Source: JAJZMF01 sp035702845
Lineage (GTDB): Bacteria > Actinomycetota > Acidimicrobiia > Acidimicrobiales > Palsa-688
Direction of reading: 5' to 3'
Assembly (NCBI GenBank): GCA_035702845.1
Contig: DASSZK010000102.1
Location: forward strand, 1 to 28,441
Length of the DNA stretch: 28,441 nt
The stretch's first letter is position 1. The number at the start of each line of letters is the position of its first letter. Shown here piece after piece: positions 1-6,574 of the stretch. Made by a program: the position numbers and the translations under genes. Under the pieces are notes generated by a model. That model did no database searches and was not told where the DNA came from. It saw only the letters and a list, made by a program, of their open reading frames with translations.

Positions 1-106
1 GCACCCCGAGCGCTTCGTGCGCAAGCCTCCAACACCTCCTGCTTTGCCGACGATGGCCTGGATCAACAAGCCCCAAGACGAGCCGACCGAGCCTCTATTT
101 CTTTGA
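1..106 (+). CDS. IS3-family transposase OrfB, C-terminal fragment (cut by window edge)
   Basis: Reading from base 2, the frame gives 34 residues and a TGA at 104-106. The peptide starts HPERFVRKPPTPPALPT and continues with AWINKP. The pattern ERFVR-x-P-x-PP-x-LPT-x-x-W-I-N-x-P is characteristic of the extreme C-terminus of actinobacterial IS3-type (rve/DDE integrase-core) transposases. The catalytic core is upstream of the window, so activity cannot be judged. Its lack of frame disruption and the adjacent terminal-repeat-like sequence suggest the element could be intact upstream. Confidence 0.65.
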   Translation, partial: HPERFVRKPPTPPALPTMAWINKPQDEPTEPLFL

Positions 107-131
107 AGAAGTTGTCTCATATAGCTTGACA
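1..131 (+). mobile_element. Right end of an IS3-family insertion sequence (partial)
   Basis: The window opens inside the last codons of a transposase. About 25 bp after its stop lies TGTCTCATATAGCTTGACA (113-131). Read from outside in, this begins TGTCAAGC, the TG...CA-type terminus expected of an IS3-family inverted repeat. The left end lies outside the window, so the repeat pair and any target duplication cannot be checked. The exact boundary at 131 is inferred. Confidence 0.5.
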
Positions 132-229
132 CGCGCCGAGAGGACGTACGGCTCACGAAGGTACTGTGACAGAAGTAGTCGGTGGCTTCTGGGTCCTTGC
201 ATTTGAAGTATGGGGCCTTGGAGTATGGG

Positions 230-2107
230 TCACGCGCCTTGGGGCCAGAGCTCCTTTTCTATTGTGGGCGCTGGCTCGCCCGCGAACACTGAACGGCACC
301 AGACTTCGGTAGACCATAGGCGCATGCGCTGCGTGCTGCTTGCTGTGGCGACCAGTTCTTGGAAGGTCGGGGCGGGAATGGCAAAGAGGTCTCGGAAAAG
401 CCCCTCAGACAGGAAGGCAGGGTTGGCTCCAGCCTCGACCCATTCGCCCGCGTCGAAGATCATCCCACGGATCTTGCGCCGGTACGCGATTGACAGGGGT
501 AGGTGGCGGCGGGCCACATCTCGTAATATCCCTTTGTTCCAGGGTAAAAGGCGGTACTCCAGCGGCAGGTTCAGAGCAAGCTCCACTACTCGAGGGTCTA
601 AGAACGGCACCCGGGCTTCGACCGACACCTGCATCATGTTTTTGTCCATCCGGCAGAGCAGGTGGGAGAGGTTACGGTCGAAGTCCATGAGGATACGCGT
701 CTCGACTTTGCGTCGGGCATCGTCATGGGAGGCATACGCATCGCCTACGCCGAGGTTTTCGGGAGTATCGTCGTACGGCTCGTGACCGAACCGCCCGACA
801 AATGATGTAGGGTCCCAGTCGGAGCGTTGCCCACTACGCCGCTGCGAAGACCGTGGCCTGGTCAGCTGGCGGAGAAGCCGGCGAGGCTCCTGAGCCAGTA
901 GGTCTTCTGACGCACGCAGGAGAAGGGGATAGCCGAACAAGAACCGTCGAAGCGGCGGTTCGGCATAGTTGTAATAGCCCCCGAACAGCTCGTCTGCGCC
1001 CTCCCCTGTGAGGAGCACTTTGATGCCGCGCTGACGTGCTCGCTCCGCGATCTGAGCGATCACAACTGAACTGGCGTTATGCAATGGCTCTCCAAAATGG
1101 ACGGTCGCGGGCACGAAGCCGCTCCTCCAACCCTGCTCGGTGACTTCGAAGACATCGGCTTCTATGCCGAGCGACCCCGCCACACGGCGCGCCGCCGGGC
1201 CTTCGTCCTGGCTTGTCCCGCCTCCGTAGCTGGCCGCAAAGGCGACTAGGTCAGGCTTGACCTCGGCGGCCAGGGCGGTAACGAGGCTGGAGTCCAGCCC
1301 GCCTGAGCACATTGTCCCGATGGGCACATCGCTCAGCATGGAAGAGTGGACCGCCGAGCGAAGCGTGCCCTCGAGGCGATCGGTCATCGAGCGGCGCGGG
1401 CGTTTCAACTCGTCTTGGCGCTGCGAGCTTACGTGGCGAGCCGTTGAAATCCACTGTTGCACCGAGACCGCGTTGGTCGCCAAATCGACGCGCGCCAACG
1501 TACCGGGCAACAATCGTCGCGTACCTGCCAGGAGCGTTTTGTCCCCGCGGTAATAGGACCCGTCCACCAGGCCAGGCCAACCGGGCTGGTCGGGTCTAGC
1601 CTCCAGTCCGGCCGCCACCAGGGCGCCCGGCTCGCTGGCGAACCACGTCGTCCCGGCCTCGCGGGCCAGGTACAAAGGCTTGATACCGAACCGGTCGCGT
1701 ACGAGGTAAAGGGCTCGGCCGTGGAGATCCAGGGCTGCGAAGGCGAACTGGCCGTTGAGCTCGCTCAGGCCCTCGGTGCCACGGGCAGCGAGCAAAGACA
1801 ACAGGGTGGCGGTATCCCCGTCTGAGGTGGGCGGGGGCCCCCCTAAATGGTCACGCAGGGCTTTGTGGTTATAAATCTCACCGTTGTAGGCGAGCCACCA
1901 CCTTCCATCAGGGTGGCGCATGGGCTGGCTGGCCTGTTCGCTGACGTCAATGATGGCCAACCTCGTATGCACGAGGCCGACATTGTCTACGACTTCTATC
2001 CCGGACCCGTCGGGGCCACGGTGGAGCATGGCATCCCTCAGGGCCGTCAGGCGGTCGAGGGGTACGCTTTCCCCCTCAGCGGCGACGCAGCCGCCTATGC
2101 CGCACAT
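230..2107 (-). CDS. asnB: Asparagine synthase (glutamine-hydrolysing), AsnB type
   Basis: Cytosolic ATP-dependent amidotransferase predicted to convert aspartate and glutamine to asparagine and glutamate. The start is placed at the ATG giving MCGIGG, because Cys2 becomes the N-terminal nucleophile of the class II glutaminase domain. The 22 codons upstream from a GTG would bury it and are rejected. The glutaminase half shows RGPDG, AYNGEIYNH and the DRFGIKPLY block. The C-terminal synthetase half has the PP-loop SGGLDSS at about 268-274, LLTGEGADELFGGY, and MDKNMM followed by EARVPFLDPR. At 625 residues it is the usual length. A TATAGT box at 2201-2206 could serve it. It stands alone, with an insertion sequence end just beyond its 3' end, so it may act in general asparagine synthesis or in amidation of a secondary product or wall component. 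The sequence cannot decide between these. Confidence 0.93.
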   Translation of the reverse strand: MCGIGGCVAAEGESVPLDRLTALRDAMLHRGPDGSGIEVVDNVGLVHTRLAIIDVSEQASQPMRHPDGRWWLAYNGEIYNHKALRDHLGGPPPTSDGDTATLLSLLAARGTEGLSELNGQFAFAALDLHGRALYLVRDRFGIKPLYLAREAGTTWFASEPGALVAAGLEARPDQPGWPGLVDGSYYRGDKTLLAGTRRLLPGTLARVDLATNAVSVQQWISTARHVSSQRQDELKRPRRSMTDRLEGTLRSAVHSSMLSDVPIGTMCSGGLDSSLVTALAAEVKPDLVAFAASYGGGTSQDEGPAARRVAGSLGIEADVFEVTEQGWRSGFVPATVHFGEPLHNASSVVIAQIAERARQRGIKVLLTGEGADELFGGYYNYAEPPLRRFLFGYPLLLRASEDLLAQEPRRLLRQLTRPRSSQRRSGQRSDWDPTSFVGRFGHEPYDDTPENLGVGDAYASHDDARRKVETRILMDFDRNLSHLLCRMDKNMMQVSVEARVPFLDPRVVELALNLPLEYRLLPWNKGILRDVARRHLPLSIAYRRKIRGMIFDAGEWVEAGANPAFLSEGLFRDLFAIPAPTFQELVATASSTQRMRLWSTEVWCRSVFAGEPAPTIEKELWPQGA

Positions 2108-2200
2108 ATATATCGCCCCACACAGATAGATCGACAGGGCCACGGGAGGATAAAAAGGCTCCTCGCCGCGCACTGCGAAAAGTCGGGTGCCATGGTCGGC

Positions 2201-2206
2201 ACTATA
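2201..2206 (-). promoter_or_regulatory. Possible -10 box for asnB
   Basis: On the minus strand this reads TATAGT, close to the sigma-A consensus, about 93 bp upstream of the asnB ATG. No convincing -35 hexamer is visible at 16-18 bp, so the call is weak. Confidence 0.2.
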
Positions 2207-2332
2207 TGGGCCCGCCAGGCGTAGCGGCGACGAAGCGACTTTGGATCTCGATGAGGGCGGCCCGCTCCGCAGGCGAGCCGGCCGCGCCGCCCGACCCGTC
2301 TGTGCGGGGTGGCTCGGGCCGCCTGGGTATCC

Positions 2333-2524
2333 CTAGTTGACGCTGAAGGGGCCGGTGGGGTCTACGTGCTCACAGCCTGGCCCATGGCCTTCGGCCAGCA
2401 CGCCGCCGCAAAACGGGCACACGAGATGAGCGAAGCATGCGGGCTCGCCCGCCACATCCTCCTCGTCGCTGCCCGCGGCGCCCGTATCTGCAGCACCGGC
2501 TACCTCGGGCTGGCTCGCTTCCAT
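2333..2524 (-). CDS. Small Cys/His-rich (zinc-ribbon-like) protein coupled to the regulator
   Basis: A 63-residue protein whose ATG overlaps the stop of the upstream regulator as TGATG, a classic translational-coupling arrangement. After an acidic, Ala/Gly-rich N-terminus (1-29) comes a compact metal-ligand cluster: C30, H33, C36 and C39 (CPFCGG), H47, C51 and H53. The CPFCGG knuckle and paired ligands suggest a zinc ribbon or a labile metal/thiol site. No enzymatic motif is present. It sits in the same transcript as a probable Fe-S repressor, so a role as partner or modulator of redox sensing is plausible, but this is inference from position. I do not recognise a named family. Confidence 0.6.
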   Translation of the reverse strand: MEASQPEVAGAADTGAAGSDEEDVAGEPACFAHLVCPFCGGVLAEGHGPGCEHVDPTGPFSVN

Positions 2525-3198
2525 CAGGGCTCCTTGACCAGGAGCCGGCAGCCAGCCCGATGGGGATTTTTGGGCACTAAGTCTTCGATTTCGATGCCCC
2601 CGATCCCTTGAGCCAAGCCTTTGGCCAGGCCGAGGTGGAGCTGGCATACCGCCTTGGCGTTTACGGCGGCGGCGCTCTCGAAGGGGCAGTTCTCCAGCAC
2701 GAGCTCGAGACCGCGCCCACGCTCACGGCGAGCGGGTTTGAAGCCCGCCCTGGCCATCTCGTGTTCTATCACCCCCACAGGGTCTTGCGCGGCCCCTCGG
2801 CGAGAGAGCTCGCGGGACCGGGCCAGCCCCACCCGGTGACCAACCTCCTCTGTCGAGGTGCCGGCGCGCATGGCCTCTGCCAATGCGGTAGCCAGCTCCT
2901 CATAGGGGCCGGGGGTCCCCCAGAGCCCGGCTGAGGCCGGGTCGGCCTCGTAAAGAAGCCGGGGGCGACCGGGGCGTAGGCGTTGTTCCTGGCCTTCGAC
3001 AACGAGAGCAGCCGACGTGAGCACTTCGAGGTGCTGGCGGACCGCGTTGTGGTTGAGCTGCATGTAGCCCGTCAACTCGGCCACGTCGACGGGGCGCCCC
3101 GCCTCGAAGATGTAGCGGAAGATGCGAAAACGGGTGGGATCCCCCAACGCTCTGGCTTGGGTTTGGACGTCGTCGGGAACGGAGCGAGGGGGTGACAT
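2524..3198 (-). CDS. SufR/ArsR-like winged-helix regulator with Cys-rich Fe-S-type C-terminus
   Basis: DNA-binding repressor-type protein of 224 residues. Residues about 10-80 form a winged helix-turn-helix (ALGDPTRFRIFRYI, then a recognition-helix segment QLNHNAVRQHLEVL). The C-terminal half ends with C171 (ENCPFE), C185 (VCQLHLGL) and C217 (AGCRL), a three-cysteine arrangement like that of SufR-type regulators, which sense through an Fe-S cluster. The ATG at 3198 is chosen because GAGGTG lies 9 nt upstream; the in-frame GTG at 3210 has no spaced Shine-Dalgarno. It is divergent from the hemerythrin operon and coupled to the small Cys/His protein, so it probably controls the neighbouring redox genes. 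The cluster and ligand assignment are inferred from family resemblance. Confidence 0.8.
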   Translation of the reverse strand: MSPPRSVPDDVQTQARALGDPTRFRIFRYIFEAGRPVDVAELTGYMQLNHNAVRQHLEVLTSAALVVEGQEQRLRPGRPRLLYEADPASAGLWGTPGPYEELATALAEAMRAGTSTEEVGHRVGLARSRELSRRGAAQDPVGVIEHEMARAGFKPARRERGRGLELVLENCPFESAAAVNAKAVCQLHLGLAKGLAQGIGGIEIEDLVPKNPHRAGCRLLVKEP

Positions 3199-3261
3199 AA
3201 GTGGGGACACCTCTAGAACGATTTACCACTTCTGGTTGTTTGCGAGACTTGGTGCCAGACT

Positions 3262-3288
3262 ACTTCTATAGTTGCACAGAACTTCTAT
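3262..3288. repeat. Direct repeat ACTTCTAT x2, 19-bp period, upstream of regulator
   Basis: ACTTCTAT occurs at 3262-3269 and again at 3281-3288, just under two helical turns apart, about 65-90 bp upstream of the regulator ATG on its coding side. A related ACTTCT is at 3228-3233. It could be an autoregulatory site. No -10/-35 pair can be fixed with confidence. Confidence 0.35.
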
Positions 3289-3492
3289 GCCTGGTACGCG
3301 GTTGGTGCCCGAGTTGTACGGATCGTTCGGCATCTCGACCGTTTGCGGCCGCCGGGGACCTTTGCAGTCCACTGCCCACGCGGCCCGGCAGACCCGGCGC
3401 CGGTTGCGGGCGGAACCGGGAGAAGCCTTCGCTAGAGCCTAGCCGGCGTTGGCCGAGCGCGGCGCCCCGGTGATCGCGACCTTCGTCTTTTT

Positions 3493-3516
3493 TCTAGTCG
3501 ACAGTAGATGTAGTAT
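3493..3516 (+). promoter_or_regulatory. Operator palindrome plus -10 box of the hemerythrin operon
   Basis: TCTAGTCGACAGTAGA (3493-3508) is an imperfect inverted repeat. It is followed after 2 nt by TAGTAT (3511-3516), a good actinobacterial -10. A nearly identical 16-mer with the same 2-nt spacing to a -10 occurs upstream of the 12-TM gene at 9447-9470. The -35 region is a poor T-rich stretch. A factor bound here would cover the -35/-10 spacer and so would most likely repress. Confidence 0.55.
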
Positions 3517-3528
3517 CAGGGTAGGCCC

Positions 3529-3579
3529 ATGGGCAACCCAGACCAAGGGCGCACCGAAAACGAGGAGAACTTGGCGTGA
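3529..3579 (+). CDS. Possible 16-residue leader peptide before the hemerythrin gene
   Basis: ATG at 3529 opens a short frame, MGNPDQGRTENEENLA, ending in TGA at 3577-3579. The stop overlaps the GTG start of the hemerythrin gene as GTGA. AGGGTAGG lies just upstream, and the predicted transcription start (about 3523) would leave a very short leader. It could couple translation into the downstream gene, or could be chance. No family is recognisable. Confidence 0.25.
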   Translation: MGNPDQGRTENEENLA

Positions 3580-4544
3580 CGATGACCGAGACCGAAGCTT
3601 TCGAGGCCATGCTGGCGCACCACCGCAGCCTTACTGAAGGGGTGCACGCCCGGGCGGCAGCGTTGCACGCCGCCGTCGCCAATGGTGGCTCGTACGAAGT
3701 AAGGGTCGCAGAACTGGTGACGTACCTGGCACAAGAGGTCCTGCCCCATGCGTTGGCAGAGGAACAGACCATTTACCCGGTAGCGGCTCGTGATGTGGAC
3801 CTCGTCGCCACGGTGGACGCGATGACGGCCGAGCATCAGCGGCTGGCAGATCTGTCCGAGAGGCTGGCCCGGGCTGGGGAAGGCCAGGAGGCTTTGGCCG
3901 TCGCAAGCACCATCGAGCCCCTGTTCGCCGCACATGTCGACAAGGAGAACGACCTATTGCTGCCCCGTCTCCGGGCAGATGGCGCCCTGGTCGACTTGCT
4001 CGCGCAGATGCACGGCGTGCTGGAAGGCATTGGCCCGAAGGCGGAGCGAGGCGCGGCTGGGCCCGTCGAGGGCTCACTGGAGCCCGTCCTGGCCTTGCTC
4101 CTCGAGGCATCCAAGGCCCTCTCTGCAAGCGGCCAAGGTGACCGGGCGTGCAGGCTGGTGGCGGCGGCGTGGGCCGCCCTGCGCAGGCAGAGGCCCGACT
4201 TGGCGGTGCGAGCGACGGCAGCCCTGCACGGGCTGGTCCGCACGGGCACCGCCGTGCCCGTGCAGTTCGGTCGGGGCTCCGCCGGCGGGGAGGCTGCTCC
4301 CGAGGAAGTGCTCGACGTGCGGGACCTGGCACCGGCGCAGCGCCACGAGGTCATTTTTGCCACCTACTCGGGGCTCCGGCCGGCAACGAGCTTCGTGCTG
4401 GTGAACGACCACGATCCCAAGCCGCTCTACTACCAATTCGCCGCCGAGCACCCGGGCGAGTTCACCTGGGAGTACGCGGAGGCGGGCCCACGGGTTTGGC
4501 GGGTGCGGATCGGCCGGGCGGCGACGCAGGTAACCGCACGCTAG
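3576..4544 (+). CDS. Hemerythrin HHE-domain protein with C-terminal DUF2249 domain
   Basis: Probable di-iron O2/NO-responsive protein of 322 residues. The N-terminal HHE four-helix bundle (about 8-135) keeps the expected ligand set: H15/H16 (AHHRS), H58 and E62 (PHALAEEQTIYP), H87 (AEHQRL), H120 and E124 (AHVDKEND). A helical middle (about 150-215) is followed by a DUF2249 domain (about 240-318) with the typical LDVRDL start and the LVNDHDPKPLYYQF core. The GTG at 3576 is used because GAGGAG lies 8 nt upstream. The next gene starts 16 bp downstream and is also a DUF2249 protein. Hemerythrin-DUF2249 proteins are commonly found with nitrosative-stress and denitrification genes. A role in sensing or detoxifying NO/O2 or in Fe-S repair (as for RIC/YtfE-type HHE proteins) is inferred, not shown. 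Confidence 0.85.
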   Translation: MTMTETEAFEAMLAHHRSLTEGVHARAAALHAAVANGGSYEVRVAELVTYLAQEVLPHALAEEQTIYPVAARDVDLVATVDAMTAEHQRLADLSERLARAGEGQEALAVASTIEPLFAAHVDKENDLLLPRLRADGALVDLLAQMHGVLEGIGPKAERGAAGPVEGSLEPVLALLLEASKALSASGQGDRACRLVAAAWAALRRQRPDLAVRATAALHGLVRTGTAVPVQFGRGSAGGEAAPEEVLDVRDLAPAQRHEVIFATYSGLRPATSFVLVNDHDPKPLYYQFAAEHPGEFTWEYAEAGPRVWRVRIGRAATQVTAR

Positions 4545-4560
4545 AGAAAGAGGTTCAGCT

Positions 4561-4779
4561 GTGGTGACTATTGATGCTAGGCCGATCATCGCCGACGGTC
4601 GCGAGCCGTTCGAGACAATCATGTCGGCAGTGAGCGAACTGGCCGACGGTGAGGACCTGGTGGTGCTGGCGCCGTTCGAGCCGGTCCCCCTGGAAGGGGT
4701 CCTGTCCTCACAGGGCTATTCCTACGAAGCGAAGGATATGGGCGGAGGCGACTGGCAAGTCACCTTCCGCCGGGTATGA
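4561..4779 (+). CDS. Stand-alone DUF2249 protein
   Basis: A 72-residue single-domain protein starting at tandem GTG codons (4561 or 4564) behind AAGAGGTT. It shows the DUF2249 outline: LDVR-like VTIDARPI start, ADGEDLVVLAPFEPVPL core, and a terminal DWQVTFRRV strand. These small alpha/beta proteins resemble TusA/SirA in size, but the TusA-type CPxP cysteine is absent here. The gene is 16 bp after the hemerythrin gene and overlaps the next start by ATGA, so the three are almost certainly one operon. It may dock with the DUF2249 domain of the hemerythrin protein or with the MIP18 protein. The function is not established. Confidence 0.8.
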   Translation: MVTIDARPIIADGREPFETIMSAVSELADGEDLVVLAPFEPVPLEGVLSSQGYSYEAKDMGGGDWQVTFRRV

Positions 4780-5141
4780 GCGAGGCGGCCCCGGCGGCGG
4801 GGCAGGAAGGTTGGAGGGTCGGGCGCAGAGCGACAGACGCCCTCCCCGCGGCCTGGGAGGCACTGAGGCGGGTCTATGACCCTGAGTTATACCTGGATGT
4901 GGTATCCCTGGGACTCGTCTACGACGTCAGAGAGGAGACCGGGTCCCTCGTTGTCGAGATGACCTTGACAACGCCAGGTTGCCCGGCCTCGGAAAGCCTC
5001 CCCGAAATGGCGCGCGACGCCATCGAGGCCGCTGTGGGTAGTGCCGTACCGGTCGAGGTACGGGTCGTGTGGGACCCGCCGTGGAGCCCGGCCATGATGG
5101 ACCGGGAAGCTGCTCGAGCGCTCGGCTTCCGCTCCGCGTAG
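4776..5141 (+). CDS. MIP18/DUF59-family metal-sulfur cluster assembly factor
   Basis: A 121-residue protein of the MIP18 (DUF59) family, which includes SufT and PaaD, factors that help mature Fe-S proteins. The signature is clear: YDPELYLDVVSLGLVYDV near the start of the domain (about 33-50), a reactive-cysteine loop TTPGCPASE (about 67-75), and VRVVWDPPWSPAMM with a closing ARALG. The start overlaps the upstream stop as ATGA, indicating coupling. Within an operon with a hemerythrin-DUF2249 protein, and beside a SufR-like regulator, it most likely supports repair or assembly of an Fe-S cluster, possibly the one in the neighbouring radical SAM enzyme. The target is inferred from context only. 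Confidence 0.88.
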   Translation: MSEAAPAAGQEGWRVGRRATDALPAAWEALRRVYDPELYLDVVSLGLVYDVREETGSLVVEMTLTTPGCPASESLPEMARDAIEAAVGSAVPVEVRVVWDPPWSPAMMDREAARALGFRSA

Positions 5142-5195
5142 GGCCCATGACCAGCGCGGGTGGAAGTCCCCAGCGGCTTGCGGGCTCGAAGCTGC

Positions 5196-6431
5196 TCAGT
5201 TCTTGGCCAGGTCAGCCAGGTCAGCCAGGTCGATGTCGGGGTCGGCCAATTGCACCGGGTCAACCCGACGGCGGGCTCGCAACAGCGCTTCCAGGGTGTC
5301 GCCCATATCCCAGATATTGGCGTTCATGGCCGCCACGACCGTCTGGTCTTGAAGCCAGAAGGCAAGGAACTGAAAGCTTTTCGGGTCACCGCGGAAAACG
5401 ACACGTTCAAAATGTGGTGCCCAGCCCCGGTACTCCATCCCCATGTCGTACTGATCGGAGAAGAAATAGGGCATGCGCTCGTAATTTATGGCTTGCCCCA
5501 ACATGTTCTTGGCCGCGACCGGGCCCTGGTTGAGGGCGGCCGACCAGTGCTCCAAGCGAACGCGGTTGCCGTAAAGAGGGTGGAAAGCGTTGGCTACGTC
5601 GCCGGCGGCGTACACGCCTGGCACCGCCGTCGCCAGTTGGGCATCGACGGCCACGCCGTTGTCCAGCGGGATGCCGGCCGTGCGCGCCAACTCGTCCCTG
5701 GGGACCACCCCGATGCCGACCACTACGATGTCAGCGGGCAAAACGGTCCCGTCGGAGAGGCGCACCCGTTCGACTGCCGAGCCGCCTTCCAGGTTCGCTA
5801 CTCCCACCGTCAAATGCAGGTCGACCCCGTGGGCGGCGTGCAGGTCACGGTACACCGCGCCGACTTCGGGGCCCAGGGCACGCTCCAGCGGCAAGGAGGC
5901 CAGCTCGACTATGGACACGTCGGCCCCCAACTGGCGAGCAGAGGCGGCCACCTCCGACCCGATCCAGCCGGCACCTATAACCACCACGCGGGTGCTCTTG
6001 GTTATTGCGCTCCTGAGCGCATCGGCGTCAGCCACAGTCCGCAGGTAGAACACGCCGTCGAGCTCAGCCCCGGGCACTGTGAGCTGCCGCGGTACCGTCC
6101 CGGTGGCCAACAGGAGACGGTCGAAGTGAGCTCGTTCTTTGGACGCCGTCACGACTTCGCGCGAGCCCAGGTCCAGCTCAAGCACGGCAGCCCCGGTGCG
6201 AAGCTCGATGTTGTGGGTTTCGTAGAAGTCGGCATCGTGGACAGCGGCCTGGTCGAAGCCTTTTTCGCCCCGCAGGTACTCCTTTGACAGAGGCGGTCGT
6301 TCATAGGGCCGCACCGGCTCCTCGCCGAGGAGCAGGACGCGGCCCTCGAAACCCTCCGCCCGCAGCGTCTCGGCCGCCTTGGCACCGGCGAGGCCGGCAC
6401 CCACTATCACGAAAGTCTGTGGAGACGGCAT
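5196..6431 (-). CDS. FAD/NAD(P)-dependent ferredoxin (rubredoxin) reductase
   Basis: A 411-residue two-dinucleotide-fold flavoprotein predicted to move electrons from NAD(P)H to a ferredoxin- or rubredoxin-type carrier. The FAD motif VGAGLAGAKAAETL is at the N-terminus, RPYERPPLSKEYL follows, the NAD(P) motif VIGAGWIGSEVA is near residue 150, and the second FAD contact is VYAAGDVA near 280. The ATG at 6431 is preferred over one at 6449: AAGGA lies 8 nt upstream of 6431, while 6449 has no Shine-Dalgarno. The C-terminus is encoded by a short 9-bp repeat giving DLADLADLA. It has its own candidate -10 (TATAGT, 6524-6529) but is collinear with the radical SAM gene, to which it could supply electrons. 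Confidence 0.9.
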   Translation of the reverse strand: MPSPQTFVIVGAGLAGAKAAETLRAEGFEGRVLLLGEEPVRPYERPPLSKEYLRGEKGFDQAAVHDADFYETHNIELRTGAAVLELDLGSREVVTASKERAHFDRLLLATGTVPRQLTVPGAELDGVFYLRTVADADALRSAITKSTRVVVIGAGWIGSEVAASARQLGADVSIVELASLPLERALGPEVGAVYRDLHAAHGVDLHLTVGVANLEGGSAVERVRLSDGTVLPADIVVVGIGVVPRDELARTAGIPLDNGVAVDAQLATAVPGVYAAGDVANAFHPLYGNRVRLEHWSAALNQGPVAAKNMLGQAINYERMPYFFSDQYDMGMEYRGWAPHFERVVFRGDPKSFQFLAFWLQDQTVVAAMNANIWDMGDTLEALLRARRRVDPVQLADPDIDLADLADLAKN

Positions 6432-6523
6432 TTTCGGCTTCCTTTCCATGCGCGCACGGCGGGCACGTTGGTCCGAGATGCCCTGCCAGTCACTGCGAGG
6501 ACGGGTCGTTCCTCCCTGTGTGG

Positions 6524-6529
6524 ACTATA
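6524..6529 (-). promoter_or_regulatory. Candidate -10 box for the ferredoxin reductase gene
   Basis: TATAGT on the minus strand, about 93 bp upstream of the chosen start, within the 143-bp gap after the radical SAM gene. An AGGGAGGA stretch lies shortly downstream. The -35 is poor, so this is only a candidate internal promoter. Confidence 0.35.
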
Positions 6530-6574
6530 TCGACCCAACACTTGAAATAACGGTTCAGAGGGCGTTGTCCCCGA

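Larger units (their letters stand above)
3199..3575. other. Divergent intergenic region, regulator / hemerythrin operon
   Basis: Holds the two divergent promoters. No convincing gene of normal size is seen. Visible signals are a short palindrome TCTAGA (3212-3217) just upstream of the regulator start, two direct copies of ACTTCTAT 19 bp apart (3262-3269 and 3281-3288), an AGAACTTCT mini-palindrome (3279-3287), the operator/promoter at 3493-3516 and a 16-codon reading frame at 3529-3579. Confidence 0.6.

Noticed and set aside
2108..2173. 22-residue N-terminal extension of AsnB
   Set aside because: It would bury the catalytic Cys2 of the glutaminase domain, which must be the N-terminal residue after Met removal.
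3265..3280. Third copy of the shared operator at the regulator's own promoter
   Set aside because: TCTATAGTTGCACAGA matches the other two sites poorly and has no -10 at the same distance; not counted as a member.
5160..6287. 375-codon plus-strand frame opposite the ferredoxin reductase
   Set aside because: It is the antisense of a well-conserved flavoprotein and has no recognisable domain; an artefact of high GC content.
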